Below, in pieces: positions 1-9,352 of a stretch of DNA of 38,975 nt; position 1 is the first letter of the stretch, and each line of letters begins with the position of its first letter. This DNA is from Synechococcus sp. SP2 MAG (GTDB taxonomy: Bacteria; Cyanobacteriota; Cyanobacteriia; PCC-6307; Cyanobiaceae), in contig JAVBIX010000027.1 of the NCBI GenBank assembly GCA_030756895.1, positions 1 to 38,975 on the forward strand, in the 5' to 3' direction. The notes beneath the pieces were generated by a model. That model was not told the origin of the DNA. It made no database searches and saw only the letters and a list, made by a program, of their open reading frames with translations. The position numbers were made by a program, and so were the translations under genes.

Positions 1-1379
1 GTGTCTCCAGCTAGGAGGCGCTTGGCGACATAGGGGTAGGCCACAGCAATGATTTTGAAATCTGGGTCCAGACGAAGGGCAAGACCTTCTTGGCTCACAA
101 CGGCCCGGATGATCAGGGCGAAGCGAGCTGGAACACGGAATGGATAGTCGTACATCAATTCCGAAAAGCGGTCGGTAATCGCTTTGAAATTGAAGGTGCC
201 TACGGAGTCACCCAGACTTCCGCCTAATACCTCTCTGAGCGGAGGAATGATCGACTTCAGGTCTGCATTGGGTGCCAAAAATCCCAACTCTTGAAAATCA
301 TTAGCCAGCGCTGAAAAGTCCTTATTGATCAAGTGAACGACCGCACCAGTCAGAGTTAAACGGTCGGAATCACTGATCGAGTCCATCATTCCGAAGTCCA
401 CGTAGGCCACGTGACCGAGGTCTCCCGTTTGACCGCTCAAGGCAAATAAATTTCCAGGATGAGGATCTGCATGGAAGTATCCGTATTCGAGCAGTTGTTG
501 CAGGCCGCTAATCACACCCGTGCGGATGAGGGCGGGGGGGTTGAGACGTTGAGATTTCAACTCCTGCCGGTCTCTCATCTTGGTTCCATGAATCCAGGAG
601 GTGGTGAGCACACGCCTTGCTGAAAGCAGTCGCTCAACCTTTGGAATCGTGACTGCTGGATTATCAGCAAATAGAGCTGCAAACCGTTCGGCATTGTCGG
701 CTTCGCAGTAGTAATCAATTTCTTCAAACAGGCTGCGACCAAACTCATCGATGATTTCTCCCAATCCGAATCCCAAGTTGAGCGGTAGAAACGGTGCTCC
801 CAAGACGCCCAAGGTGCGTATCAGCACCATGTCGCGGCGCAAAATAAAGGCGAGATTGGGTCGTTGCACTTTCACCGCAACCCAGTGTTGACCGTGCAAA
901 CGCGCCTTGTAGACCTGACCCAGGCTTGCTGCTGCTACAGGGGCATCTGGAAAGTCTTCGAACAGTTGATCGACCGGTGCTCCTAGCTCTGCTTCAACGG
1001 TTTGAAGCGCGATCGCGTGGTCGAAAGAGGGGAGATCGTCTTGAAGCTTGGTGAGTTCATCGAGCCAATCGCGGCGGATCAGATCAGGCCGTGTGGACAG
1101 GGCTTGTCCCACTTTGATGAAACAGGGCCCCAGATTGGTCAGGGTGCGAAGCAGGGTTCTTGCCAGTTTTCGCTGCACCTCGGAATCTTTGCTTCTGCCG
1201 CGCAGGAGCAAGCTGACCACTAAGCCAGTGAGTGCCCAGATGATTTGGACCACCCGCGGCAAATAAATCCAGGGTCTCAGTAAAAGCCAGCGCGCATCTT
1301 TGCCAGGTGAGTAACGCATGCGTGCCTCAGAAGCGTCTTTGGATTGCGTTTTGTTGGCCAAACTGGTTCGCTCTGCCAT
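1..1379 (-). CDS. ABC1/AarF/UbiB-family protein kinase-like protein (partial, C-terminus outside window)
   Basis: Reading the minus strand from the ATG at 1377-1379 gives about 459 open codons that run off the left edge, so the C-terminus is missing. The N-terminus carries a hydrophobic segment at about residues 40-60. It is followed by the family-specific KxGQ motif (KVGQALSTRPD, near residue 89), the alanine-rich loop AAASLGQVY, an EEIDY segment, the catalytic-loop-like HADPHPGN and the metal-binding DFG (VDFGMM). These are the hallmarks of the ABC1/ADCK/UbiB atypical kinases, which support quinone or prenyl-lipid metabolism in bacteria and plastids. The exact substrate in cyanobacteria is not settled. 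The gene is divergent from the decarboxylase at 1606, with a 226-base spacer that should hold both promoters. Family assignment is firm. The choice between UbiB and another cyanobacterial ABC1 paralogue is open. Confidence 0.93.
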   Translation of the reverse strand, partial: MAERTSLANKTQSKDASEARMRYSPGKDARWLLLRPWIYLPRVVQIIWALTGLVVSLLLRGRSKDSEVQRKLARTLLRTLTNLGPCFIKVGQALSTRPDLIRRDWLDELTKLQDDLPSFDHAIALQTVEAELGAPVDQLFEDFPDAPVAAASLGQVYKARLHGQHWVAVKVQRPNLAFILRRDMVLIRTLGVLGAPFLPLNLGFGLGEIIDEFGRSLFEEIDYYCEADNAERFAALFADNPAVTIPKVERLLSARRVLTTSWIHGTKMRDRQELKSQRLNPPALIRTGVISGLQQLLEYGYFHADPHPGNLFALSGQTGDLGHVAYVDFGMMDSISDSDRLTLTGAVVHLINKDFSALANDFQELGFLAPNADLKSIIPPLREVLGGSLGDSVGTFNFKAITDRFSELMYDYPFRVPARFALIIRAVVSQEGLALRLDPDFKIIAVAYPYVAKRLLAGD

Positions 1380-1605
1380 ATCCAACGCGTCTCGACTCTT
1401 CAGAGTGTGGATCTTAGGCAGATCGTTGCTTCAAATCGTTTCATTGGCCACTGCATTGCCATCGTTGTTGTGTAGTTGTCTTTTCGATCCGTTGGTTTCT
1501 GCGCGATCCCTGCCCTACTCCAACAGTGTTCTGAGTGATCAATGCCCCTAGCGATCGAGTCTGTAAGGCGATCGATTTGGTTGATAACAAGAAGCGCAGG
1601 CCCTT

Positions 1606-3030
1606 ATGCATTCCTTAATTTCATTACTGCGGCCTGATCGGAGGTTGCCTCTTCACTTGCCGGTGCATGGTCGGGGCAGAGCGTTACCACCTGCTCTGAA
1701 GCGCTTGCTGAGGCAGCCGCCCGGAAGTTGGGATCTCCCGGAACTTCCAGAGATTGGAGGTCCACTTGAAGGGGAAGGAGCTGTTGCTGACGCGCAAGCA
1801 CAACTGGCTTCTCTTTTGGGTGTTGATGGTTGTTGGTTCGGTGTGAACGGGGCAACCGGTTTGCTCCAAGCAGCACTTTTGGCCTTGGCTGGACCTGGGC
1901 AGGCGGTGTTGTTGCCGCGTAATGCCCATCGCAGCTTGATTGCTGCCTGTGTGTTGGGAGGGATCCGACCTGTTTTTTTACCCGTTCCTTTCCTGTCTGA
2001 TCGTGGACATGCTGGTGCGATGTCTGCGCAGTGCTTGGAGAGAGCGCTCACGGCCTTGCCTTCCATCCCCGAGGCGATCGTGGGCGCCGTGTTGGTGTAT
2101 CCCACGTATCACGGTTATGCCTCTGATCCCACACCGTTAATTGCAGCCCTGCATCGTCGCGGTTTGCCCGTGCTGGTGGATGAAGCGCATGGCACCCACT
2201 TTGCTTTCGCCGGTGCAGAGGCCTTACCACGCTCCTCTATTCGGGCGGGCGCTGACCTGGTGGTGCATTCGTTGCATAAATCAGCACCTGGTCTCGGGCA
2301 GACAGCCGTGCTTTGGCTCCAAGGCAAGCGTGTGAGTTCTGAAGCCTTGCAAGCGTCGTTGCTCAGATTTCAGACCAGCAGCCCTAGTGCTCTGTTGTTG
2401 GCCTCTTGTGAGGCAACTTTGAATTGGATGCTGACCCCGGCGTGGGAGCGCTTGCTGCATCGAAGACTGAAGCAGGCGCATCAGCTTGCTGATCGCCTTC
2501 GTGCTGCAGGACTGCCGTTGAGCCGTAGTGATGACCCCTTGCGTTTGATTTTGGTAACTGCTGAAAGGGGAATCAGCGGTTTGGATGCCGATGCCTGGTT
2601 CATGCAACGGGGATTGATCGCTGAACTCCCAGAACCTTTTTGTTTGACCTTCTGCTTGGGCTTGGCATCTCAGCGTGGCTTGGCTTCACGGATGCAACGC
2701 CTTTGGCGAAAACTCGAGTTGTCTCAACAAAGCTCTGCGCCTTTAAAACCGCTCCTCTTGCCGCCTTTGGAGACCAGTTCAACTCCTGAACTGCTTCCAG
2801 CGCTTGCCGTTAGGGCTCCAGCCTGTGAGCTGCCTCTTCAGGACAGTGGTGACCGAATTGCCGCCGAAATGATTTGTCCTTATCCACCAGGGATTCCATT
2901 GCTCATCCCTGGAGAAAGGATTGGATCGGATCGGTTGGAGTGGTTGTTGGATCAGCACCGGAGATGGCCGGAACTTGTGCCCGGTAAGGTGAAAGTTCTG
3001 GCTGAAGGGCCGCAGGTGCAACTGGGGTGA
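1606..3030 (+). CDS. PLP-dependent Orn/Lys/Arg decarboxylase family protein
   Basis: This 474-residue protein belongs to the short branch of the Orn/Lys/Arg decarboxylase (fold type I PLP) family. Visible motifs are GVNGATGLLQ near residue 79 (cofactor phosphate region), VDEAHGTH at 191-198 (the Asp and His that contact the PLP ring) and HSLHK at 221-225, whose Lys225 should form the Schiff base. It lacks the N-terminal wing domain of the large inducible enterobacterial enzymes. In length it resembles Bacillus SpeA/YaaO-type enzymes, so a role in polyamine formation from arginine, lysine or ornithine is likely. The substrate cannot be read from sequence. The ATG at 1606 is the first good start. 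The stop overlaps the GTG of cdsA by four bases, so the two are probably co-translated. Confidence 0.9.
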   Translation: MHSLISLLRPDRRLPLHLPVHGRGRALPPALKRLLRQPPGSWDLPELPEIGGPLEGEGAVADAQAQLASLLGVDGCWFGVNGATGLLQAALLALAGPGQAVLLPRNAHRSLIAACVLGGIRPVFLPVPFLSDRGHAGAMSAQCLERALTALPSIPEAIVGAVLVYPTYHGYASDPTPLIAALHRRGLPVLVDEAHGTHFAFAGAEALPRSSIRAGADLVVHSLHKSAPGLGQTAVLWLQGKRVSSEALQASLLRFQTSSPSALLLASCEATLNWMLTPAWERLLHRRLKQAHQLADRLRAAGLPLSRSDDPLRLILVTAERGISGLDADAWFMQRGLIAELPEPFCLTFCLGLASQRGLASRMQRLWRKLELSQQSSAPLKPLLLPPLETSSTPELLPALAVRAPACELPLQDSGDRIAAEMICPYPPGIPLLIPGERIGSDRLEWLLDQHRRWPELVPGKVKVLAEGPQVQLG

Positions 3031-3947
3031 TTTCAGACGTAGTAAGCAGCAGCCAAGGCAAAACCAAGAAGGGTTTTGATCGCAAGCGCTTGCTCAGTGG
3101 ATTGCTGGCGGGCGCTTTTGGTTTGCTTGTGGTGGGCCTTGGCGGGTGGTGGTTCACGCTCGCGTTGGGGGTGATTGTGCATCTGGGTTTGTTGGAATTT
3201 TTCCGAATGGCCCAGTTCAAAGGCATGAGACCTGCCACGAAAACAACGCTTGTGGCATGCCAGCTCTTGCTGTTCAGTACGCAGTGGGCCAACTCAGGAG
3301 GTCTTCCTGCCCTATTGCCTGATGCCGTGCTGCCTTTATCGGGTGCAGCAATTTGTGGTTGGTTGCTCTTGCAGCCCAAAACCGGATCCATTGCTGATAT
3401 TGCAGCATCAATTTTTGGCTTGTTTTATCTCGGCTTCCTTCCAAGCCATTGGTTGAGACTTAGAAATCTGACGGATTTTGATATTGCTCCTGTTTTGCAG
3501 CGTTTAAGTATTGATAATTCCTGGCTTTCGTCTGGCTTGTTAATTACTCTTGCAGCCTGTTTGATGGTTGTTGCTAGTGATATTGGCTCTTACATGATTG
3601 GTCGTCGGATCGGACGTCACCCCTTATCTCCGATTTCTCCGTCAAAGACGATCGAGGGGGCGATCGGAGGTGCATTGTGCTCTGTCTTGGTAGGAGCTCT
3701 GATGGCAAGCCTTATGGGGTGGACATTGGGTTGGCTAAGCGGTGGTTTGCTTGGAGCGTTGGTGGCGTTATTTGCTCTTGTAGGTGATCTCACTGAATCG
3801 ATGATGAAACGCGATGCTGGTGTTAAAGACTCTGGCGATGCTCTTCCTGGTCATGGAGGAATCCTTGACCGAATCGATAGTTATTTGTTTACCCCTGCTG
3901 TGGTCTATTACGCCTTGATTTTGCTCATGCCTTTGATTGCAAACTAG
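3027..3947 (+). CDS. cdsA: phosphatidate cytidylyltransferase (CDP-diacylglycerol synthase)
   Basis: CdsA converts phosphatidate and CTP to CDP-diacylglycerol, the precursor of phosphatidylglycerol, in the cytoplasmic membrane. The 306-residue product is strongly hydrophobic, with several membrane segments. Near the C-terminus it carries the family signature: SMMKRDAGVKDSGDALPGHGG at about 258-278, followed by ILDRID. The conserved KR, KDSG, PGHGG and DRxD residues are all present. SKTIEGAIGG upstream is also typical. A GTG start overlaps the stop of the upstream decarboxylase (GTGA), which suggests translational coupling. Its 3' end lies only 17 bases from the convergent DUF2993 gene. Length and motifs agree well with bacterial CdsA. 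Confidence 0.95.
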   Translation: MISDVVSSSQGKTKKGFDRKRLLSGLLAGAFGLLVVGLGGWWFTLALGVIVHLGLLEFFRMAQFKGMRPATKTTLVACQLLLFSTQWANSGGLPALLPDAVLPLSGAAICGWLLLQPKTGSIADIAASIFGLFYLGFLPSHWLRLRNLTDFDIAPVLQRLSIDNSWLSSGLLITLAACLMVVASDIGSYMIGRRIGRHPLSPISPSKTIEGAIGGALCSVLVGALMASLMGWTLGWLSGGLLGALVALFALVGDLTESMMKRDAGVKDSGDALPGHGGILDRIDSYLFTPAVVYYALILLMPLIAN

Positions 3948-3964
3948 CGTTTATATACTTAAAG

Positions 3965-4594
3965 TTAGGGGCTAATGATTGCCTTCCCTTCAAGAATTAA
4001 TTGGCCTGCTTTGAGGTGCGCATTTTGTATGTGAATCCCAGGATCCATGGGCAATAAAAACGATTTTCCTTTCTCGAGATGGGTGATCTCGATAGTGCCC
4101 TCAGAGGCCTGTAGACCAAACCGAGCGCGCACAGGGTCTTGGGTTGCAATCACGGCAGCCTGCAATTCCAGTAAGTCGTCGTCGATGCTCAAAGCGCGAA
4201 GAGGGGTTAGCCCCATCAATTGCTCACTGAGGAGATCTCCCAGCCACCTCCAACGATCAGTGGCGAGAGCGCGGTTGAGATCGGCTCCGCTTATGACAAC
4301 CTCACCATCAATGTTGAAGGGATGGGAGAGCTGAATTGGCTGGCCAGGCTGGGAGGGATTGATATGTGCTCGAAGGGCACCTGTCTTCAGTTCTGCACGC
4401 AATAGGGGGAGTTTCTGAAAACTCACTTTGCGGGCCGTTAAGGACACACCGTCTAATTTGCCCCGCAGGAGTTGCATGGCTGATCCTTTCAGGTTCAGCT
4501 TTAACTCACCCACCTCATCGCATTGACTGCGAATCCAAAGCTGCAGACCATTTGATAGCAGTTGAAGCAGCGGTCCAGAGCTAGTTGCATTCAT
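3965..4594 (-). CDS. DUF2993 (LmeA-like) family protein
   Basis: The 209-residue product has no catalytic motif I can see. Its pattern of an amphipathic N-terminal helix (GPLLQLLSNGLQLWIRSQC), then short beta-strand stretches around LKLNLKGSAMQLLRGKLDGVSL, matches the DUF2993 family common in cyanobacteria. The mycobacterial relative LmeA binds phospholipids. I chose the ATG at 4594 because it overlaps the upstream hydrolase stop as ATGA. An ATG at 4603 and longer forms are possible but would run further into the hydrolase. It is the last gene of the clpC-dehydrogenase-hydrolase run and converges on cdsA. A lipid or membrane-related role is inference from the family. Confidence 0.8.
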   Translation of the reverse strand: MNATSSGPLLQLLSNGLQLWIRSQCDEVGELKLNLKGSAMQLLRGKLDGVSLTARKVSFQKLPLLRAELKTGALRAHINPSQPGQPIQLSHPFNIDGEVVISGADLNRALATDRWRWLGDLLSEQLMGLTPLRALSIDDDLLELQAAVIATQDPVRARFGLQASEGTIEITHLEKGKSFLLPMDPGIHIQNAHLKAGQLILEGKAIISP

Positions 4595-5466
4595 GAGAGG
4601 CATTCTGATCCCAGCCAGCGTTGTGCCACCAACTCCGGCTGATCGATGTGAGGAAGATGCCCGCAATTGGCAACTGATTCAAGCCTGTCTCCCAATAAGT
4701 CCTGAGCGGCCCGTTTTTGAGGAGCGCGCAGGATCCGATCTTGTTCACCCCAGAGCACATGCAAAGGCTGGGAGGGAAGTGGGTTGCCGCAACCTGCAAA
4801 GCCTCCGCTGCGGGCGAAGGACGCCAGGGAACGCGCCCATCCAGGCACCTTGAGATGGAGGGATGCAATCTCAATTTCAGGCTCTCCAACGTTGCTGTCT
4901 GGATCGGCGAAGGCTTGTCTGCATAAACCTCGTCTCACACCTGGTCTGCCTAGAAACCACACCCCAACTTGGTCGAGGACCGGAGGCAGTGGCATCGGTT
5001 TGCCGTCCAGTCCTGCTGGAGCCAGAAGCAACAGGCGATCGATCCGGTGGGGATGCCGCCGCGCGAGTTCCATGGCAACAGATCCACCCATTGATGCCCC
5101 GATCACACCGATGGCTTCGTCTGATGGCAAGGTGTCGAGAAGTGCATCGAGATGGTTCATGACCAGCTCAGGTCCGTAGCTGGTTTGTTCTGGTCTTGGG
5201 CAGAACCCAAATCCGAATAGATCGGGAATGATCAGCGTGTTGTTGGTTTTGAGCAGGGGCACCAAGCGTCTGAATTCCAGATTGGAGCTATCAAATCCAT
5301 GCAGCAACAGCACCGGTGGCCCACTGCCCACTGTGACTACTGGGTAGTGGTCTGGTCCCCCATCGGTGCAAGCGAGTTCCAACCAGTCCAAACCTTGCAG
5401 CTGCTCACGGGCCAGAGGATCGAGAAGTGTTGAGGCTGCGTTCTCGAGAATTTGCTTGTTCGTCAA
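4591..5466 (-). CDS. alpha/beta-hydrolase fold protein
   Basis: This is a 291-residue alpha/beta hydrolase. LLLHGFDSS at 53-61 supplies the oxyanion-hole HG motif. GASMGG at 123-128 is the nucleophile elbow with Ser125. WGEQDRIL at 239-246 gives the likely acid Asp243. CGHLPH around 269 gives the catalytic His270. A helical cap sits between about 150 and 225. The triad is complete, so it should be an active esterase, lipase or related hydrolase. The substrate is unknown. No ATG lies in the first 100 codons, and the TTG at 5466 overlaps the stop of the upstream dehydrogenase (TTGA), so TTG is the probable coupled start. It also overlaps the downstream DUF2993 gene (ATGA). Confidence 0.9.
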   Translation of the reverse strand: MTNKQILENAASTLLDPLAREQLQGLDWLELACTDGGPDHYPVVTVGSGPPVLLLHGFDSSNLEFRRLVPLLKTNNTLIIPDLFGFGFCPRPEQTSYGPELVMNHLDALLDTLPSDEAIGVIGASMGGSVAMELARRHPHRIDRLLLLAPAGLDGKPMPLPPVLDQVGVWFLGRPGVRRGLCRQAFADPDSNVGEPEIEIASLHLKVPGWARSLASFARSGGFAGCGNPLPSQPLHVLWGEQDRILRAPQKRAAQDLLGDRLESVANCGHLPHIDQPELVAQRWLGSECLS

Positions 5467-6596
5467 GCTTCTGTCTCCAGCGACGCGCTGATGGAGCGAC
5501 TGTCAGCATCGGTGCTCACCAGAGCTTCAAGTAGATCGGTTTCTGTGACGTCGAAGGGGAGATGGTGTAGATCGGATCCTGGCCGGCAGGCGAAACTGCA
5601 AATGGCGCGCAAGTCATGCAACCCGGTTTCTCCAAGCCCAAGATCTTGGAGCGTGACGGGGATTCCAAGCTGTTTGAGCAAGGGTAGAAGTTGACGACGG
5701 GATTGAGCAGCTAATTGATTCCCACCCAGGCGTTCTTCAAGCCGGAGCTGCACAAGAATGCCGAAGCCCACCTTTTCACCGTGCAACTTGCCGTGACAGG
5801 CCGGCAATTGCGTTAACCCGTTATGAACTGCATGAGCTGCAACGGTTCTGCACTGCGCTCCTCCAAGACCACCGATCACACCGGCGGTAAGACCACAGGC
5901 TTCAGCGACACGTACCCAGGCCTCGCTGTCAGGACGAGCCATGGCATCAAGGGCATCAATCAAAAGTTGATCGCGAAGCACCCGGGCCATTTGAACAGCT
6001 TGCTGGATGATTCCGTCCGTGCTGGACCCGCTCCCTACTGAGGCTTCGTACCACTTCGCGAGCGCGTCGGCGATGCCACTGGCCAGGGTTTGATTCGGTG
6101 CTTGACGAACCAGACCGTGATCAAAAATCAAAAGATCTGGGCAAGCATCGAGTGTTTCGTCAGAAACAAACGCTCCATCTCGGGTGTAGATGTTGGCGAG
6201 AGCTGTCCACCCTGCGCAGGTCGCGGCACTGAGCGGCACCGTGATGCAAGGAAGCTCGAGGCGAAAAGCCAAGAGTTTTCCTGCATCTAAAACCTTTCCT
6301 CCACCAGCTGCAATTACGCAATCACAAGCTGCTTGCTTCAGCAAAGCTTCAAGGCGGATGAGATCCTCCTCGCAGCAATCGAAGTTGAGTTGGGCCTCTA
6401 GAACTGTGAGAGCGCTTCCAGTGAGATCAGCTTTAAATCCAGCACGGATGGCTTGGGTTGCAGAGCTACGTCCAAGCAGTGCAGGTCTCTGACAGAGATC
6501 AGCAATGGCAGGAAGGCTTCGTTTCCAGGCCTGCTCCCCCCGAATGATCCGGGAAGGAGCGATGGCATGGGTATGGCAAACCAACGACGTGGTCAT
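5463..6596 (-). CDS. iron-containing (GldA-like) alcohol/glycerol dehydrogenase family protein
   Basis: The 377-residue product matches the group III, glycerol-dehydrogenase-like alcohol dehydrogenases. AAGGGKVLDAGK at 96-107 is the NAD-binding glycine loop. The metal ligands of GldA are recognisable as Asp177 in GIADALAKWYE, His248 in HAVHNG and His262 in KLHGEK. It should therefore be an NAD(P)-linked, metal-dependent oxidoreductase acting on a small polyol or glycerol derivative. Glycerol-1-phosphate dehydrogenase-like activity is an alternative. The start is the ATG at 6596, seven bases after the clpC stop, and the end overlaps the hydrolase, so it belongs to the clpC transcription unit. 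The preferred substrate cannot be decided from sequence. Confidence 0.88.
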   Translation of the reverse strand: MTTSLVCHTHAIAPSRIIRGEQAWKRSLPAIADLCQRPALLGRSSATQAIRAGFKADLTGSALTVLEAQLNFDCCEEDLIRLEALLKQAACDCVIAAGGGKVLDAGKLLAFRLELPCITVPLSAATCAGWTALANIYTRDGAFVSDETLDACPDLLIFDHGLVRQAPNQTLASGIADALAKWYEASVGSGSSTDGIIQQAVQMARVLRDQLLIDALDAMARPDSEAWVRVAEACGLTAGVIGGLGGAQCRTVAAHAVHNGLTQLPACHGKLHGEKVGFGILVQLRLEERLGGNQLAAQSRRQLLPLLKQLGIPVTLQDLGLGETGLHDLRAICSFACRPGSDLHHLPFDVTETDLLEALVSTDADSRSISASLETEA

Positions 6597-6603
6597 GTTT
6601 GCC

Positions 6604-9186
6604 TCAAACCCCGGCGTTAGCCAGTTGGGGTGTCACTGGGGTGGTGGTGTTGAGGTGACGAACAACCACTTTTTTGTCGTGATCGATGTCTACTTCAGCG
6701 GAATCACCTTCCTTAATACGGCCGGTGAGGACTTCCTCCGCCAGGCTGTCTTCAAGAAGGCGCATCACCGCACGACGCAGAGGTCTTGCTCCATAAGCAG
6801 GGTTATAGCCCTCCTCTACAAGACGCTCTTTGAAAGCATTGGAGACGGTCAAGGTGATCCCTTTGTCACCAATTCTCGCGAACACCTCTTTGAGCATGAT
6901 CTCTGCGATGTCTTTCACTTCCTCACGGTTGAGTTGACGGAAGACGATGATTTCATCGAGACGATTAAGGAATTCAGGCCGGAAATACTGCTTCAATTCC
7001 TCATTCACAAGAGATTTAATCCTGTTGTATTGATTCTCTTCGGCATTTTCGCCAGAGAATTCGAATCCCAAACCACCACCACCTTTTTCAATCACTTTCG
7101 AACCGATGTTCGAGGTCATGATGATCAAAGTATTTTTGAAATCAACCGTTCTTCCTTTGGAATCAGTCAGACGACCGTCTTCTAGAAGTTGCAGAAGCAA
7201 GTTGAAGACATCGGGATGAGCCTTTTCAATTTCGTCAAAAAGCACAACGGTGTAGGGACGACGGCGAACGGCTTCCGTGAGCTGTCCACCTTCGTTAAAT
7301 CCCACGTATCCCGGAGGTGAACCGATCAGTTTGCTGACCGTGTGCCTCTCCATGAATTCCGACATATCAAGACGGATCATCGCTTCTTCGCTGCCGAAGA
7401 AATAGGCGGCTAGAGCCTTGGTGAGCTCTGTTTTGCCTACTCCTGTAGGGCCTGAGAAAATGAAGCTGGCAATCGGACGGTTGGGGTTTTTTAGGCCAAC
7501 TCGCGCACGACGAATTGCTTTGGATACCGCCTTGACAGCTTCATCTTGTCCGATCAACCGTTGATGAAGAGTTTCCTCCATATTCAACAATTTGAAGGAC
7601 TCACTTTCGGTGAGCTTCTGAACGGGAACCCCGGTCCATGAGGCCACAATGTGTGCGATATCTTCCTCATCCACAACAGGAGTGGTGAGAAGTTGTGGTT
7701 TTGCTACTGATTCCTCTGTGGAATCAGAGGCCACCGCTTCACCTACTGCTGCTTCAGTGGTTTGAGCCTCATCTCCAGTATTGACGGGAGTATCTTCTCT
7801 GCTGCTTTGCAGCAACGTACGGATCTTTTCACGTAACTCGACTTCTTTATCGCGTAGTTCACCTGCGCGATTGAAATCTTGATCGCGAACAGCATCCTCT
7901 TTTTCCTTCTGGACGGCGCGGAGCTCTTTGTCAACTTCCTTGGCTGCAGGAGGCAGCTTGGAATTGAGCAAACGAACTCTGCTTCCAGCTTCATCAATCA
8001 GATCAATGGCCTTATCTGGAAGGAAGCGATCGGAGATATAGCGATCACCCAATGTTGCAGCTGCGTCGAGAGCCGCGTCTGTGATTTTGAGGCGATGGTG
8101 CTGTTCGTAGCGCTCACGCAGACCCTTCAGAATCTCAATGGTTTCTGGAATAGAAGGTTCGCCCACCGTGACGGGTTGGAAACGACGTTCCAGAGCCGCA
8201 TCGCGCTCAATGTGTTTGCGGTATTCATCAAGCGTGGTTGCTCCGATGCATTGGAGTTCACCTCGAGCTAATGCTGGCTTAAGAATATTTGCTGCGTCAA
8301 TCGCACCTTCAGCTGCACCAGCACCGATCAAAGTGTGAACTTCGTCGATCACCAAGATCACATTGCCGGCTGATTTAATCTCTTCCATGATCTTTTTCAG
8401 CCGTTCCTCAAACTCTCCGCGGTATTTCGTGCCTGCAACAAGCAAGCCGATGTCGAGAGTGAGAACTCGCTTTTCTTCGAGAATATCTGGGATATCGCCT
8501 TGCTGAATCCGTTGAGCCAAGCCTTCGGCAATAGCAGTTTTGCCAACGCCAGGTTCACCAATGAGAACAGGATTGTTTTTGGTGCGTCGGCCGAGGATTT
8601 GAATCACCCGCTCGATTTCTTTCTGGCGTCCCACAACCGGATCCAGCTTTGATTCAGTCGCCAGTTGGGTGAGGTTCGTTCCGAATTCATCCAAAGTTGG
8701 AGTCTTGGTGGAGCCTTTGGCACCGCCGCTTCCGCCAGCGCCAACCTCGGCGGTTTCGCCGAGCATGCGAATCACTTGAGTGCGCACCTTCGCCAGGTCA
8801 ACTCCAAGATTTTCGAGCACTCGTGCTGCAACCCCTTCTCCCTCGCGAATGAGACCTAAGAGAAGATGCTCAGTGCCGATGTAGTTGTGACCGAGCTGCC
8901 TTGCTTCTTCTAAAGAGAGTTCAAGAACACGCTTGGCACGAGGTGTGAAAGGGATTTCAACGGCAACGAAGCCGGATCCTCTGCCAATGATTTTTTCAAC
9001 TTCAACCCGAGCATCCTTGAGGTTGACGCCCATCGACTTGAGCACTTTGGCGGCGACGCCGGTGCCCTCACCGATCAAACCCAACAAAATTTGCTCAGTT
9101 CCAACAAAGTTGTGGCCGAGGCGACGAGCCTCTTCCTGGGCCAGCATGATCACCTTGATGGCCTTTTCGGTAAACCGCTCGAACAT
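6604..9186 (-). CDS. clpC: ATP-dependent Clp protease ATP-binding subunit ClpC
   Basis: ClpC is the Hsp100 unfoldase that feeds substrates to ClpP-type proteases. In cyanobacteria it is essential and related to the plastid ClpC/Hsp93. The 860-residue product has two N-terminal Clp repeats ([20 protein letters not shown] and [20 protein letters not shown]), AAA domain 1 with Walker A GEPGVGKT, and a UVR/M-domain segment ([12 protein letters not shown]) that sets ClpC apart from ClpB. AAA domain 2 follows with GPTGVGKT and the D2 C-terminal region ending in YGARPLRR. The family nearly always begins MFERFTE, so I use the ATG at 9186 and not the start nine codons upstream. It heads a tight minus-strand run (GldA-like, hydrolase, DUF2993). 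The 166-base gap to rimI can hold its own promoter. Confidence 0.98.
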   Translation of the reverse strand: MFERFTEKAIKVIMLAQEEARRLGHNFVGTEQILLGLIGEGTGVAAKVLKSMGVNLKDARVEVEKIIGRGSGFVAVEIPFTPRAKRVLELSLEEARQLGHNYIGTEHLLLGLIREGEGVAARVLENLGVDLAKVRTQVIRMLGETAEVGAGGSGGAKGSTKTPTLDEFGTNLTQLATESKLDPVVGRQKEIERVIQILGRRTKNNPVLIGEPGVGKTAIAEGLAQRIQQGDIPDILEEKRVLTLDIGLLVAGTKYRGEFEERLKKIMEEIKSAGNVILVIDEVHTLIGAGAAEGAIDAANILKPALARGELQCIGATTLDEYRKHIERDAALERRFQPVTVGEPSIPETIEILKGLRERYEQHHRLKITDAALDAAATLGDRYISDRFLPDKAIDLIDEAGSRVRLLNSKLPPAAKEVDKELRAVQKEKEDAVRDQDFNRAGELRDKEVELREKIRTLLQSSREDTPVNTGDEAQTTEAAVGEAVASDSTEESVAKPQLLTTPVVDEEDIAHIVASWTGVPVQKLTESESFKLLNMEETLHQRLIGQDEAVKAVSKAIRRARVGLKNPNRPIASFIFSGPTGVGKTELTKALAAYFFGSEEAMIRLDMSEFMERHTVSKLIGSPPGYVGFNEGGQLTEAVRRRPYTVVLFDEIEKAHPDVFNLLLQLLEDGRLTDSKGRTVDFKNTLIIMTSNIGSKVIEKGGGGLGFEFSGENAEENQYNRIKSLVNEELKQYFRPEFLNRLDEIIVFRQLNREEVKDIAEIMLKEVFARIGDKGITLTVSNAFKERLVEEGYNPAYGARPLRRAVMRLLEDSLAEEVLTGRIKEGDSAEVDIDHDKKVVVRHLNTTTPVTPQLANAGV

Positions 9187-9352
9187 CTTGAGGGCCGTTA
9201 ATGGTGAAACCAAGCTATCAGGGATAAAGAGTTGTTGTGATCACTCTCGATACCAAGCCAGATCCCAGTATTGATTTGGGGTGAGGCCCTGAAAAAGTGT
9301 TAATCAATGCAGAAATGTAGTGCGGGTTTCTGTTCGATCAGGGCGGGTATCC
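9187..9352 (-). promoter_or_regulatory. rimI-clpC intergenic region, probable clpC promoter/leader
   Basis: This is the only sizeable gap upstream of clpC on its strand. Seven or fewer bases separate the following genes, so transcription of the clpC run most likely starts here. I see no tRNA or strong hairpin and cannot name an exact -10/-35 pair. Confidence 0.4.

Noticed and set aside
1318-1551. 77-residue plus-strand frame over the 5' end of the UbiB-type gene
   Set aside because: It runs antisense into the kinase N-terminus and the divergent promoter region, with no motif or good start.
3948-3964. Terminator between convergent cdsA and DUF2993
   Set aside because: The 17-base gap has no inverted repeat. 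Any termination signal must lie inside coding sequence.
6505-7185. 226-residue plus-strand frame antisense to clpC
   Set aside because: It is a shadow of the strongly conserved clpC D2 region. No independent start signal or motif is present.
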